A stretch of DNA of 64,000 bases from Streptomyces violaceoruber (GTDB lineage Bacteria > Actinomycetota > Actinomycetes > Streptomycetales > Streptomycetaceae): assembly GCA_000720805.1 (NCBI GenBank), contig JODI01000010.1, forward strand, positions 62,001 through 126,000, read 5' to 3'. Shown one piece after another: positions 49,486 through 58,808 of the stretch. Under the pieces are notes generated by a model, which was not told where the DNA came from, searched no databases, and saw only the letters and a list, made by a program, of their open reading frames with translations. Position 1 is the first letter of the stretch. Each line of letters starts with the position of its first letter. The position numbers and the translations under genes were made by a program.

Positions 49486-49505
49486 CCGGCCATTCTCCTG
49501 CAGTC

Positions 49506-49527
49506 GGCCCGCAGGTCCGTGCGGGCC
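49506..49527 (-). terminator. Terminator hairpin after the LLM oxidoreductase gene
   Basis: GGCCCGCA / TGCGGGCC, 8-bp perfect stem with a 6-base loop in the 79-bp gap between the LLM stop and the HAD start. Confidence 0.55.
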
Positions 49528-49564
49528 TGCGACATCTGCGGTGCCACCGCTCTCACCTGCCCCG

Positions 49565-50476
49565 TCAGCGCAGTTGAGCGGGTGCTTCCATGGCGATCTG
49601 CTCGAAGACCTTCTCGTCCGCGGCGAAGTCCGAGTCGGGGATCGGCCAGTGGATCACGATCTCGGTGAAGCCCAGGTCCCGGTGCCGGCCCGCGAAGTCC
49701 ACGAACGCGTCGAGGGACTGGAGCGGACGCGCGCGGTCAGGGGTGAAACCGGTCAGCAGGACCTTGTCCATGTCCCGCACGTCCCGTCCGAGCGCGGCGC
49801 AGGCGTCGGCCAGCTTCTCGGTCTGTCCGCGGAGGGCCTGAACCGACTGGTCGGGCGTGCCGTTCTCGTACAGCCTGGGGTCGCCGGTGGTCACCCAGGC
49901 GTGTCCGTACCGAGCGGCGAGCTCGAGCCCGCGGGGGCCGGTCGCGGCCACCGCGAAGGGCAGCCGGGGCCGCTGTACGCAGCCAGGGATGTTGCGCGCC
50001 TCGTGCGCCGAGTAGTGATCGCCCTTGTACGACACACCCTGGGCACCGTCTTCGGTCAGCAGCCGGTCGAGGAGTGACACGAACTCGGCGAAGCGGTCGG
50101 CCCGCTCGCGCGGGGTCCACGGCTCCTGTCCGAGCGCCGTGGCGTCGAATCCGGTGCCGCCCGCGCCGACACCGAGCGTGATACGCCCGCCGGAGATGTC
50201 GTCGAGGGAGATCAGCTCCTTGGCGAGGGTCACCGGCTGCCGGAAGTTCGGCGAGGTCACCAGCGTGCCCAGGCGCAGGGTGTCGGTGATGCCCGCGGCG
50301 GCGGTCAGTGTCGGTACGGCACCGAACCAGGGCCCGTCCCGGAAGCTGCGCCAGGACAAGTGGTCGTAGGTGTAGGCGGCGTGGAACCCGAGCTGCTCCG
50401 CGCGTTGCCATGTCGAACGGCCACCTTCGTGCCAGCGGCGGTACGGAAGGATCACAGTGCTCAGACGCAGACTCAT
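49565..50476 (-). CDS. LLM-class flavin/F420-dependent oxidoreductase
   Basis: A 303-aa luciferase-like protein: [58 protein letters not shown] and [21 protein letters not shown]. In actinomycetes many of these use F420. Substrate unknown. ATG 50476 matches the conserved start; a longer form would begin inside a parS site. Confidence 0.88.
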   Translation of the reverse strand: MSLRLSTVILPYRRWHEGGRSTWQRAEQLGFHAAYTYDHLSWRSFRDGPWFGAVPTLTAAAGITDTLRLGTLVTSPNFRQPVTLAKELISLDDISGGRITLGVGAGGTGFDATALGQEPWTPRERADRFAEFVSLLDRLLTEDGAQGVSYKGDHYSAHEARNIPGCVQRPRLPFAVAATGPRGLELAARYGHAWVTTGDPRLYENGTPDQSVQALRGQTEKLADACAALGRDVRDMDKVLLTGFTPDRARPLQSLDAFVDFAGRHRDLGFTEIVIHWPIPDSDFAADEKVFEQIAMEAPAQLR

Positions 50477-50501
50477 GGGTCGAGCGTATGCGGACGATCG
50501 T

Positions 50502-50515
50502 GTTTCACGTGAAAC
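50502..50515. other. parS site (ParB binding)
   Basis: Exact GTTTCACGTGAAAC in the 51-bp gap between the unknown gene (stop at 50528) and the LLM gene start (50476). Confidence 0.92.
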
Positions 50516-50527
50516 CCTCACGGACGG

Positions 50528-50974
50528 TCATCGCACCCGTCCGCTCAGCCATGGGCTGAGCGTGATCATCGGCATGTACTCCTTGTGGGTGCGGTCGCCG
50601 GGCAGCGGCACGATCAGGAAGTAGCCGGGCGGGAAGCGGCGGCCCTTGACGTGGGCGAGGTCGCCGAAGACGGAGCTCAGGAAGGCGGGCACGTCGTCGC
50701 GCGGGATGTCGGGGCACTCGACGCCCTCGACATCGATCAGGGCGTCGCCTTCGGGGTAGAGCCGCACGCTCACCCGAGGAACGCCGCCGAACTCGACGTA
50801 GGCCTCATGGGGCAGCGAGCCGTCCGGGTCGGCCGTGACCCCGACGCCCGCGGCGCTGCGGCGGGAGGTCTGGTCTGCGCCGATGTCGTGGGTGACCTCG
50901 ATCTCGCGCGCGAACTCCTCGGCGAGGGCCCGCAGTGCCGTGACAGCGGCTTCGGTGGTGGGGAAGTGGTCCAT
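50528..50974 (-). CDS. Conserved protein of unknown function
   Basis: A 148-aa soluble protein: MDHFPTTEAAVTALRALAEEF, a central beta-rich segment (VSVRLYPEGDALIDVEGVECPDIPRDDV) and FPPGYFLIVPLPGDRTHKEYMPMI. No signal or membrane segment. Between kptA (25 bp upstream) and the LLM gene, so possibly co-transcribed. Family not recognised. Confidence 0.75.
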   Translation of the reverse strand: MDHFPTTEAAVTALRALAEEFAREIEVTHDIGADQTSRRSAAGVGVTADPDGSLPHEAYVEFGGVPRVSVRLYPEGDALIDVEGVECPDIPRDDVPAFLSSVFGDLAHVKGRRFPPGYFLIVPLPGDRTHKEYMPMITLSPWLSGRVR

Positions 50975-50999
50975 ACCACTGATTCTGGCGGACCGGAGG

Positions 51000-51563
51000 T
51001 CAGTGTCGCTCTGGAAACCGCAGGTACTCGGGCGGTACCGCCTTCGTCAGCCACACCCCGTTCGCGCTCACGTGGAAGAGGTGGCCGTCGCGGTGCATGG
51101 CACCGGCGTCCACCGGGAGCACGACCGGCCGGCCGCGCCGGGCGCCGACGCGGGTCGCCGTCTCCCGGTCGGGCGAGAGGTGCACGTCGTGACGGTTCAT
51201 GGCCCGCAGCCCTTCGGTGCGGATCGCGTCCAGGAAGCGGGCCACGGTCCCGTGGTAGAGGTAAGGCGGCGGGGTCGCGGGCGCCAGTCCCAGGTCGACG
51301 TCGATGCTGTGGCCCTGGCTGGCGCGAATCCGGGTGCCGTCGATCGCGAAACGTCGCTTGTCATTGGCAGCGACCACGTGATCCAGCTCTGCCCGGGTGA
51401 ACCGGAAGCCGTGCGCGGCGGCCGCGGCGATCAGCGTGTCGATCTCGACCCACCCGCCCTCGTCGAGGGTGAGTCCGATCCGCTCCGGTTGGTGCCGTAG
51501 ATGCTTCGACAGATACTTGGACACCTTGACGGTGCGTTGTTCATCCATGCGTCTTTCGTCCAT
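51000..51563 (-). CDS. kptA: RNA 2'-phosphotransferase (KptA/Tpt1)
   Basis: A 187-aa Tpt1-family enzyme, which transfers an RNA 2'-phosphate to NAD+. Signature blocks: KYLSKHLRHQPERIGLTLDEGGWV (Arg-His), FAIDGTRIRASQGHS, YHGT and RHDVHLSPDRETA. The start at 51563 (MDERRMDEQRTVKVSKYL) is one of two close Met choices. Bacteria lack the tRNA splicing that needs Tpt1 in yeast, so the physiological substrate is unknown. Confidence 0.92.
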   Translation of the reverse strand: MDERRMDEQRTVKVSKYLSKHLRHQPERIGLTLDEGGWVEIDTLIAAAAAHGFRFTRAELDHVVAANDKRRFAIDGTRIRASQGHSIDVDLGLAPATPPPYLYHGTVARFLDAIRTEGLRAMNRHDVHLSPDRETATRVGARRGRPVVLPVDAGAMHRDGHLFHVSANGVWLTKAVPPEYLRFPERH

Positions 51564-51619
51564 CTCGCCAGCCTGCCGGGAGGGATGTGAATCACGCGAA
51601 TGATTTTGCCGCCGATGTT

Positions 51620-51673
51620 TGATCCACAGCCAAGTGCAGTTATCCACAGGGAAATTGGCGATTCTGTGGACAA
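51620..51673. other. DnaA-box cluster between kptA and the hydrolase-SDR gene
   Basis: TGATCCACA (51620-51628, weak), a perfect TTATCCACA (51640-51648) and a perfect TTGTCCACA on the minus strand (51665-51673), in the 121-bp gap. Confidence 0.7.
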
Positions 51674-51684
51674 CGATCCTTGGC

Positions 51685-53442
51685 CTACAGCGGTGGCTCC
51701 AGCCGTGCGATCGCCCGCAGCGCCCCGGGCGTGATGCGGGACAGGAGACGGGCGCCGCGGGCCTCGGGCGTCACCGCAACCACGGCCTGATTGCGCACCA
51801 CCGCCCGCAGGACGGCGTCGGCGACCTTCTCCGGCGGGTAGTTGCGCAGCCCGTACAGCCGGGCGGTGCGCTGTCGGCGCCGCTTCTCCTCGGCGGCGTC
51901 GACGCCCACGAAGCGCGCGGTCGAGGTGATGCCGGTGTTGACCAAGCCCGGACAGATCGCGCTCACCCCGATCCCCCGTCCGGCCAGCTCCGCGCGCAGG
52001 CACTCGCTCAGCATCAGCACCGCAGCCTTGGAGGCACTGTAGGCGGCCAGTGCCCTGGAGGGCTGGTACGCGGCGGCCGACGCGGTGTTGACGATGTGGC
52101 CGCCCTGTCCGCGCTCGGCCATCTGCTTCCCGAAGAGCCGGCAGCCGTGGATCACGCCCCACAGGTTGACGTCGAGGACCTTCTTCCAGTCCTCCGGGGT
52201 GGTGTCGAAGAAGGAGCCGGACAGGCCGATGCCCGCGTTGTTCACCAGGATGTCCACGACGCCGTAGTCGGCGGCGACCTTCGTGGCGAACCTCTCCATG
52301 GCCTGTGCGTCGGAGACGTCGACCGTCTCCGCCCAGGCCGTGGGCGCGCCGGCCAGCCGGGACTGCTCGGCGGTGCGGGCCGCCGCCTCGGCGTCCCGGT
52401 CGACGGCCACCACACGCGCTCCGGCTTCGGCGAACGCGAGCGCCGTGGCCCGTCCGATGCCGCTGCCCGCGCCGGTGACCAGGACGAGCTGCCCGCCGAA
52501 GCGGTCGGCGTGCCGGCCCGTCGCCGTTACGGGCTCAGGCCTTCCGCCCTCCACACCCTCCACGAACTCCGTGATCCAGGCCGCCAGTTGGTCGGGGCGG
52601 GTGCGCGGGACCCAGTGTTTGGCCGGAAGGGTGCGCCGCGTCAACTGCGGAACCCACTGCTCCAGTTCGTCGTAGAGCCTCTCCGACAGAAACGCGTCGC
52701 CGAGGGGCGTGATGAGCTGCACGGGCGCGTGGGCGTACGCGTCCGCACGAGGGCGGCGCAGCCGGGCTCGGACGTTGTCGCGGTACAGCCACGCTCCGTG
52801 CGCAGCGTCCGTGCGCAGCGTCGAGGTCGGGTAGTCGCCGCCGGGGAGCTTCTCGACGCGCTCCAGGAGCCGGGGCCAGCGCTTGCCGAGGGGGCCGCGC
52901 CAGGCCAGCTCGGGCAGGACGGGCGTGTGCAGCAGGTACACGTACCAGGACTTGGCGCCCTGGCCGAGCAGCTGGCCGACCCGGCGCGGAGTGGGGCGCC
53001 GGAGGCGCCTGTCAATCCAATGGCCGAGGTGGTCCAGAGACGGGCCGGACATCGAGGTGAAAGAGGCGATGCGGCCCTCGGCGCGCCGGACCGTGGCGAA
53101 CTCCCAGGCCTGTACCGACCCCCAGTCGTGCCCCACCAGATGCACGGGCCGGCCCGGGCTGACGGCGTCCGCGACGGCCAGGAAGTCGTCCGTCAGTTTC
53201 TCCAGCGTGAACCCGCCGCGCAACGGCTCGGGTGCCGTGGACCGGCCGTGGCCCCGGACGTCGTACAGAACGACGTGGAAGCGCTCGGCCAGCCGGGGCG
53301 CCACCTGGGACCACACCTCCTTGCTGTCCGGGTAGCCGTGCACCAGGACGACCGTCGGCGCCGACGGGTCCCCCAGCTCGGCCACGGACAGCTCGACCCC
53401 ACCGGTGTGCACCCGGCGCTCCCGCGCGCCCTCAACAGGCAC
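51685..53442 (-). CDS. Alpha/beta hydrolase-SDR oxidoreductase fusion
   Basis: A 585-aa two-domain enzyme. Domain 1 (about 10-295) is an alpha/beta hydrolase: VLVHGYPDSKEVW, nucleophile-elbow-like GHDWGS and catalytic-type His in PAKHWVPR. Domain 2 (about 318-580) is a classical short-chain dehydrogenase with NAD(P) motif TGAGSGIG, NNAG and the catalytic YSASK. GTG 53442 is supported by GGAGGAGAGGAG. The pairing suggests hydrolysis plus oxidation of the same substrate class; substrate unknown. Confidence 0.92.
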   Translation of the reverse strand: MPVEGARERRVHTGGVELSVAELGDPSAPTVVLVHGYPDSKEVWSQVAPRLAERFHVVLYDVRGHGRSTAPEPLRGGFTLEKLTDDFLAVADAVSPGRPVHLVGHDWGSVQAWEFATVRRAEGRIASFTSMSGPSLDHLGHWIDRRLRRPTPRRVGQLLGQGAKSWYVYLLHTPVLPELAWRGPLGKRWPRLLERVEKLPGGDYPTSTLRTDAAHGAWLYRDNVRARLRRPRADAYAHAPVQLITPLGDAFLSERLYDELEQWVPQLTRRTLPAKHWVPRTRPDQLAAWITEFVEGVEGGRPEPVTATGRHADRFGGQLVLVTGAGSGIGRATALAFAEAGARVVAVDRDAEAAARTAEQSRLAGAPTAWAETVDVSDAQAMERFATKVAADYGVVDILVNNAGIGLSGSFFDTTPEDWKKVLDVNLWGVIHGCRLFGKQMAERGQGGHIVNTASAAAYQPSRALAAYSASKAAVLMLSECLRAELAGRGIGVSAICPGLVNTGITSTARFVGVDAAEEKRRRQRTARLYGLRNYPPEKVADAVLRAVVRNQAVVAVTPEARGARLLSRITPGALRAIARLEPPL

Positions 53443-53665
53443 CTGGGTCTCCTCTCCTCCGCTCAGCGCCGCAGGCGCGGCAGCTCGTCCTCCAGCCAGC
53501 AGGCACGCTCCTCGAGGCCCGCGTCAAGAGGCCTCCGGGCTGAGAACAGCTCCGCGTAGCTCTCAGGTAGGGGGACCCCCTACGGGCCCGTACGACTGGA
53601 GTCTGAGGCGAAGACGGCTCTGGGGGTTGACGACTGGCGTGGTCCGCGTCACTACTTTCGAAGAT

Positions 53666-54649
53666 GTGACTGTGATCGCGACCGAAAGCCTGAGCAAGCG
53701 GTACCCCCGGGTGACCGCGCTTGACCGGCTCTCCGTGGACGTCGGGCCCGGTGTGACCGGACTCGTCGGAGCCAATGGAGCCGGCAAGTCGACACTGATC
53801 AAGATCCTGCTGGGTCTGTCCCCCGCCACCGAGGGCCGCGCCGAAGTGCTCGGCCTCGATGTCGCCACCAAGGGCGCCGCCATCCGCGAGCGGGTCGGCT
53901 ACATGCCGGAGCACGACTGCCTGCCGCCCGACGTCTCGGCCACCGAGTTCGTCGTGCACATGGCGCGCATGTCCGGCCTGCCGCCCGCCGCCGCCCGTGA
54001 ACGCACCGCGGACACCCTGCGCCATGTCGGGCTGTACGAGGAGCGCTACCGCCCCATCGGTGGTTACTCCACCGGTATGAAGCAGCGCGTGAAGCTCGCG
54101 CAGGCCCTCGTGCACGACCCGCAGCTGGTTCTCCTGGACGAGCCGACCAACGGCCTCGACCCGGTCGGCCGCGACGAGATGCTCGGTCTCATCCGCCGCA
54201 TCTACACCGACTTCGGCATCTCGGTCCTGGTCACCTCCCACCTGCTGGGCGAACTGGAGCGCACCTGCGACCACGTGGTGGTGGTCGACGGCGGCAAGCT
54301 CCTGCGCTCCAGCTCCACCACCGATTTCACCCAGACCACCACGACCCTCGCGATCGAGGTCACCGACACCGACGAGCACCCGGACGGCACCCGCGCCGTG
54401 CGCGAGGCGCTGCAAGCGCGCGGGATGGACGTCCTCGACAGCGGCGGCGGCCTGCCGGGCGCCGGACACGTGCTGCTGCTCACCGCGCAGGGCGAGGAGA
54501 CATACGACCTGGTGCGCGATGTGGTCGCCGACCTCGGCCTCGGCCTGGTGCGCATGGAACAGCGCCGGCACCACATCGCGGAGGTCTTCACGAACAGCGG
54601 CGAACAGCGCGACGCGCAGCGGAAGGAGGCGGTCGGCCATGGCAACTGA
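53666..54649 (+). CDS. ABC transporter ATPase (pair 1)
   Basis: A 327-aa ATPase of the ABC-2 export class. Walker A GANGAGKST, signature YSTGMKQRVKLAQAL, Walker B LVLLDEPTNGLDP; C-terminal regulatory part about 220-327. Start is uncertain: GTG 53666 or 53672 (VIATESLSKRY). It overlaps the next gene by 11 bp, so the four genes to 57185 form one operon. Confidence 0.9.
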   Translation: MTVIATESLSKRYPRVTALDRLSVDVGPGVTGLVGANGAGKSTLIKILLGLSPATEGRAEVLGLDVATKGAAIRERVGYMPEHDCLPPDVSATEFVVHMARMSGLPPAAARERTADTLRHVGLYEERYRPIGGYSTGMKQRVKLAQALVHDPQLVLLDEPTNGLDPVGRDEMLGLIRRIYTDFGISVLVTSHLLGELERTCDHVVVVDGGKLLRSSSTTDFTQTTTTLAIEVTDTDEHPDGTRAVREALQARGMDVLDSGGGLPGAGHVLLLTAQGEETYDLVRDVVADLGLGLVRMEQRRHHIAEVFTNSGEQRDAQRKEAVGHGN

Positions 54650-55547
54650 ACACTCCGTAGCCGCACCTTCGGGTGACCAGACCCGTATCCACAACATCGG
54701 CTACCGCACCTACGACGGCCCCCGTCTGGGTCGCGCCTACGCCCGTCGCTCCCTCTACTCGCAGTCCCTGCGCGGCGCCTACGGCCTCGGCCGGTCGGTC
54801 AAGTCCAAGGTGCTGCCGATGCTGCTGTTCGTGGTGATGTGCGTTCCAGCGGCCATCATGGTGGCCGTCGCGGTCGCCACGAAGGCGAAGGAACTGCCCC
54901 TCGACTACACGCGCTACGCGATCGTCATGCAGGCCGTCATCAGCCTGTACGTCGCCTCGCAGGCACCCCAGTCCGTCTCGCGCGACCTGCGCTTCAAGAC
55001 CGTACCGCTGTACTTCTCGCGGCCCATCGAGACCGCGGACTACGTACGGGCCAAGTTCGCGGCGATGGCCTCCGCGCTGTTCATCCTCACCGCCGCTCCG
55101 CTGCTGGTGCTCTACGTGGGCGCCCTGCTGGCCAAGCTCGACTTCGCCGACCAGACCAAGGGATTCGCGCAGGGAGTCGTCTCCGTGGCCCTGCTCTCGC
55201 TGCTCTTCGCCGGCCTCGGTCTGGTGGTCGCGGCGATCACCCCGCGCCGCGGCTTCGGCATCGCGGCCGTGATCGCCGTCCTGACCATCTCCTACGGCGC
55301 CGTCTCCACCCTCCAGGCCATCGCCGAGGCACAGTCCAGCACCGGATCCATCGCCTGGATCGGCCTGTTCTCGCCCATCACGCTCATCGACGGCGTGCAG
55401 TCCGCGTTCCTGGGAGCCAGTTCCGCATTCCCCGGAGGGATCGCACCGACCAACGGGGAGGGCGTGGTCTACGTCCTCCTCACCCTCGGCCTGATCGCCG
55501 CCTGCTACGGCCTCCTGATGCGCCGCTACCGAAAGGTCGGACTGTGA
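54639..55547 (+). CDS. ABC-2 transporter permease (pair 1)
   Basis: A 302-aa membrane protein with six or so helices: VLPMLLFVVMCVPAAIMVAVAVA, FAAMASALFILTAAPLLVLYVGALL, VVSVALLSLLFAGLGLVVAAIT, GIAAVIAVLTISYGAV and VLLTLGLIAACYGLLMRRY. GGAAGGAGG precedes ATG 54639. The N-terminal about 50 residues are soluble. Partner of the ATPase before it. Confidence 0.88.
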   Translation: MATEHSVAAPSGDQTRIHNIGYRTYDGPRLGRAYARRSLYSQSLRGAYGLGRSVKSKVLPMLLFVVMCVPAAIMVAVAVATKAKELPLDYTRYAIVMQAVISLYVASQAPQSVSRDLRFKTVPLYFSRPIETADYVRAKFAAMASALFILTAAPLLVLYVGALLAKLDFADQTKGFAQGVVSVALLSLLFAGLGLVVAAITPRRGFGIAAVIAVLTISYGAVSTLQAIAEAQSSTGSIAWIGLFSPITLIDGVQSAFLGASSAFPGGIAPTNGEGVVYVLLTLGLIAACYGLLMRRYRKVGL

Positions 55548-56455
55548 CCACGCTCACCATCGACCACGTCTCACGCTGGTTCGGCAACGTGGTCGCCGTC
55601 AACGACATCACCATGACCATCGGCCCCGGCGTCACCGGCCTGCTGGGTCCCAACGGCGCCGGAAAGTCCACCCTCATCAACATGATGGGCGGCTTCCTCG
55701 CTCCCTCCACCGGCACCGTCACCCTCGACGGACAGCAGGTGTGGCGCAACGAGGCGATCTACCAGCACATCGGCGTCGTCCCCGAGCGCGAGGCGATGTA
55801 CGACTTCCTCACCGGGCGCGAATTCGTCGTCGCCAACGCCGAGTTGCACGGCCTGGGCGCCAAGGCGGCACAGAAGGCGCTGGCCACGGTCGAGATGGAG
55901 TCCGCGCAGGACCGTAAGATCTCGACCTACTCCAAGGGCATGCGCCAGCGCGTGAAGATGGCGAGTGCCCTGGTCCACGACCCGTCGCTGCTCCTGCTCG
56001 ACGAGCCCTTCAACGGCATGGACCCGCGCCAGCGCATGCAGCTGATGGACCTGCTGCGGCGCATGGGCGACGAGGGCCGCACGGTGCTCTTCTCGTCGCA
56101 CATCCTCGAAGAGGTCGAGCAACTCGCCTGGCACATCGAGGTCGTGGTCGCCGGACGGCACGCGGCCAGTGGCGACTTCCGCAAGATCCGCCGCCTGATG
56201 ACCGACCGTCCGCACCGCTACCTGGTGCGCTCCAGCGACGACCGCGCCCTCGCGGCCGCGCTGATCGCCGACCCGTCGACGTCCGGCATCGAGGTCGACC
56301 TCGCCGAGGGCGCCCTGCGTATCCAGGCCGTCGACTTCGGCCGTTTCACGGCCCTGCTGCCGAGGGTCGCGAGGGACCACGGCATCCGGCTGCTCACGGT
56401 CTCGCCGTCCGACGAGTCCCTCGAGTCCGTCTTCTCGTATCTCGTCGCGGCGTAG
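55544..56455 (+). CDS. ABC transporter ATPase (pair 2)
   Basis: A 303-aa ATPase: Walker A GPNGAGKST, signature YSKGMRQRVKMASAL, Walker B LLLLDEPFNGMDP and the switch SSHILEEVEQL. The GTG start overlaps the previous TGA (GTGA), so translation is coupled. Distinct from the first ATPase but parallel in domain layout. Confidence 0.92.
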   Translation: MTTLTIDHVSRWFGNVVAVNDITMTIGPGVTGLLGPNGAGKSTLINMMGGFLAPSTGTVTLDGQQVWRNEAIYQHIGVVPEREAMYDFLTGREFVVANAELHGLGAKAAQKALATVEMESAQDRKISTYSKGMRQRVKMASALVHDPSLLLLDEPFNGMDPRQRMQLMDLLRRMGDEGRTVLFSSHILEEVEQLAWHIEVVVAGRHAASGDFRKIRRLMTDRPHRYLVRSSDDRALAAALIADPSTSGIEVDLAEGALRIQAVDFGRFTALLPRVARDHGIRLLTVSPSDESLESVFSYLVAA

Positions 56456-56465
56456 GAGGCCCAAG

Positions 56466-57185
56466 ATGTACGACCCCACAGTCGCCCGACTCACCTACCG
56501 GGCCCTGCTCGGCCGGCGCCGGGCCCTCATCCTGGGCGCGTTGCCCCTGCTGCTGATCGTGATCTCGGTCGTGGTGCGCGCCCTCGCCGGCGCCGACGAC
56601 CAGACCGCGTCCGACCTGCTCGGCGGGCTCGCGCTCGCCACCATGGTGCCGATCATCGGTGTCATCGCGGGCACGGGCGCGATCGGCCCGGAGATCGACG
56701 ACGGCTCGGTGGTCTATCTGCTGTCCAAGCCGGTCAAACGGCCGACGATCATCTTCACCAAGCTGATCGTGGCGATCGCCGTGACGATGGTGTTCTCGGC
56801 CGTGCCGACCCTGATCGCGGGCTTCATCCTGAACGGCAACGGTCAGCAGATCGCCGTGGCCTACACGGTGGCCGCCCTGGTCGCCTCCATCGCCTACGCG
56901 GCGCTCTTCCTGCTGCTCGGCACGGTCTCCCGCCACGCGGTGGTGTTCGGGCTGGTCTACGCACTCGTCTGGGAGGCCCTGTTCGGCTCCCTGGTGTCCG
57001 GGGCGCGCACCCTCAGCGTCCAGCAGTGGTCGCTGGCCGTGGCCCACAAGGTGGCCGGCGGGGACCTGGTGACCTCGGACGTCGGACTGACGACGGCCAC
57101 CGTCCTGCTGGTCGGCGTCACCGTACTGGCCACCTGGTACGCGGGACAGAAACTGCGGTCGCTGACGCTCGCGGGTGAGGAGTAG
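56466..57185 (+). CDS. ABC-2 transporter permease (pair 2)
   Basis: A 239-aa six-helix membrane protein: ALILGALPLLLIVISVVVRAL, MVPIIGVIAGTGAIG, IVAIAVTMVFSAVPTLIAGF, VAALVASIAYAALFLLLG, VVFGLVYALVWEALFG and TVLLVGVTVLATWYAG. ATG 56466 follows TAGGAGG. Last gene of the operon. Confidence 0.88.
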   Translation: MYDPTVARLTYRALLGRRRALILGALPLLLIVISVVVRALAGADDQTASDLLGGLALATMVPIIGVIAGTGAIGPEIDDGSVVYLLSKPVKRPTIIFTKLIVAIAVTMVFSAVPTLIAGFILNGNGQQIAVAYTVAALVASIAYAALFLLLGTVSRHAVVFGLVYALVWEALFGSLVSGARTLSVQQWSLAVAHKVAGGDLVTSDVGLTTATVLLVGVTVLATWYAGQKLRSLTLAGEE

Positions 57186-57311
57186 ACGCCCCGCTTGTCG
57201 AACTGGCTTGTCGACCTGGTTTGGCGACGCGCTTATTGACAGGGGCTTCACCTGCGTCCGGGCACACTGGGCAATCGGGACGTTCGGGTGGGAGCGGGTG
57301 GGAGGACGGGG

Positions 57312-57548
57312 ATGGCAGGCAAGACACCGCAGGACGACGGCCGCGGGCAGTCCGGGGACGTATGGGACGACCTGGTCCTCGACGAGGACTTCATACGGTC
57401 CGCCGACACGTCCGAACCCTCCGCCCGGGCCCGGATGCTCGCCGCGCGCTGGCGCGGCGAGCATCCCGAACCCCAGCCCTGGCGCTCCGACGAACCGCCC
57501 GCGGGGTGGTTCTTCAGCAAGCGCCGACGCAGGTGGCGCCGCCGGTAG
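57312..57548 (+). CDS. Small basic-tailed conserved protein, function unknown
   Basis: A 78-aa protein with an acidic middle (DVWDDLVLDEDFIRSADTSEPSARARML) and a very basic end FFSKRRRRWRRR. GGGAGGACGGGG precedes ATG 57312, giving a better start than one 8 codons earlier. A terminator-like hairpin follows. Confidence 0.78.
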   Translation: MAGKTPQDDGRGQSGDVWDDLVLDEDFIRSADTSEPSARARMLAARWRGEHPEPQPWRSDEPPAGWFFSKRRRRWRRR

Positions 57549-57852
57549 GACCGGGCCCCGGGTCCGGTGGGACCCGGCCCCGGGGATCTGTGGCCGCCCG
57601 TTAATCAGTGGCGTCGAACTCGGCCTCCGGGCACAGTGGTTGTGTCCAGGACGCCGGGTTCGAACCGGCGCCACGCACTGGGGAGGAGCCGGGCGATGTC
57701 CATGCACGACAGTGCGTCCAGCTCCCCGCAGGGCAGCCCGCGGCGGACTCCGGAGTAGTTGGCCCTCCGTCGAGTCCGTCCCGCACGGGGAGCTGCCCGG
57801 GGCGGCCGCTTCGAGCACGCGGCGCACCGCGTCCGCGTGAGGCCGCCCACCC
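57549..57852. other. Intergenic region upstream of the tRNA-like gene
   Basis: 304 bp. Besides the hairpin at 57558-57577 it holds CGCCGG-GTTCGAA-CCGGCG (57652-57670), a T-arm-like stem-loop, and a possible outer pairing GTGGCG (57608-57613) with CGCCAC (57669-57674) that would compete with it. No credible gene. Confidence 0.5.
57558..57577 (+). terminator. Terminator hairpin after the small basic protein gene
   Basis: CCGGGTCC / GGACCCGG stem with a 4-base loop, GC-rich flanks, 9 bp beyond the stop. Confidence 0.6.
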
Positions 57853-57958
<106 letters not shown>

Positions 57959-57992
57959 CAAGACCAAGTGATCCCCGCAGGGGACCACGACT

Positions 57993-58808
57993 TCAGCCCA
58001 GCAGCCGTTCCAGCACCACCGCGATGCCGTCCTCCTCGTTCGAGGACGTCACTTCGTCGGCCACCGCCTTGAGCTCCTCGTGGGCGTTGGCCATGGCTAC
58101 GCCGTAGGAGGCCCAGCCGAACATCGGGATGTCGTTGGGCATGTCGCCGAAGGCGATCGTGTCGGCGGCCTTCATGCCCAGGCGACGGGCCGCGAGGGAC
58201 AGTCCGGTGGCCTTCGACAATCCCAGCGGAAGCAGTTCGACGATGCCCTCGCCGGCCATCGCGACGGTGACGAAGCCGCCGGCGGCCTGGCGGGAGGCCT
58301 CGGCCAACTCGTCGTCGGTCAGCGCCGGATGCTGTATGTAGATCTTGTTCAGCGGGGCGGTCCACAGGTCGGACGCGTCCGTGAAGGGGGTCGCGGGGAG
58401 CGCGCCGGTGACCGCATAGCCCGGCCCCACCAGCACCTCGCCGTCCAGCCCGTCGCGGCTCGCCGCGAGATACAGCGGGCCGACCTCCGCCTCGATCTTC
58501 GCCAGCGCCACCCCGGCCAGTTGCCGGTCGAGGGTCACCGACGTCAGCAGGCGATGCTCGCCGGCGTCGTACACCTGTGCGCCCTGGGCGCAGACCGCGA
58601 GGCCGTCGTATGCGAGGTCGTCGAGGATGTGCCGGGTCCAGGGGGCCGCGCGGCCCGTGACGACGATGTGGGCGGCGCCCGCCGCGGTGGCCGCGGCGAG
58701 CGCCTCACGGGTGCGCTGCGAGACCGACTCGTCGGAGCGCAGCAGCGTTCCGTCGAGGTCGGTCGCGATCAGGCGGTAGGGAAAGCCCGGGGCAGCGGCG
58801 GTGCTCAC
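57993..58808 (-). CDS. Cof-type HAD hydrolase (paralogue 2)
   Basis: A 271-aa HAD phosphatase: motif [11 protein letters not shown], cap domain about 85-190, motif [13 protein letters not shown]. Resembles the HAD at 48616-49485. Its GTG overlaps the serS stop by 4 bp (GTGA), so it is translated with serS. Confidence 0.9.
   Translation of the reverse strand: MSTAAAPGFPYRLIATDLDGTLLRSDESVSQRTREALAAATAAGAAHIVVTGRAAPWTRHILDDLAYDGLAVCAQGAQVYDAGEHRLLTSVTLDRQLAGVALAKIEAEVGPLYLAASRDGLDGEVLVGPGYAVTGALPATPFTDASDLWTAPLNKIYIQHPALTDDELAEASRQAAGGFVTVAMAGEGIVELLPLGLSKATGLSLAARRLGMKAADTIAFGDMPNDIPMFGWASYGVAMANAHEELKAVADEVTSSNEEDGIAVVLERLLG

Noticed and set aside
57608..57675. A second complete tRNA gene
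   Set aside because: Acceptor-like and T-arm-like helices use the same bases and no D or anticodon arm can be drawn.
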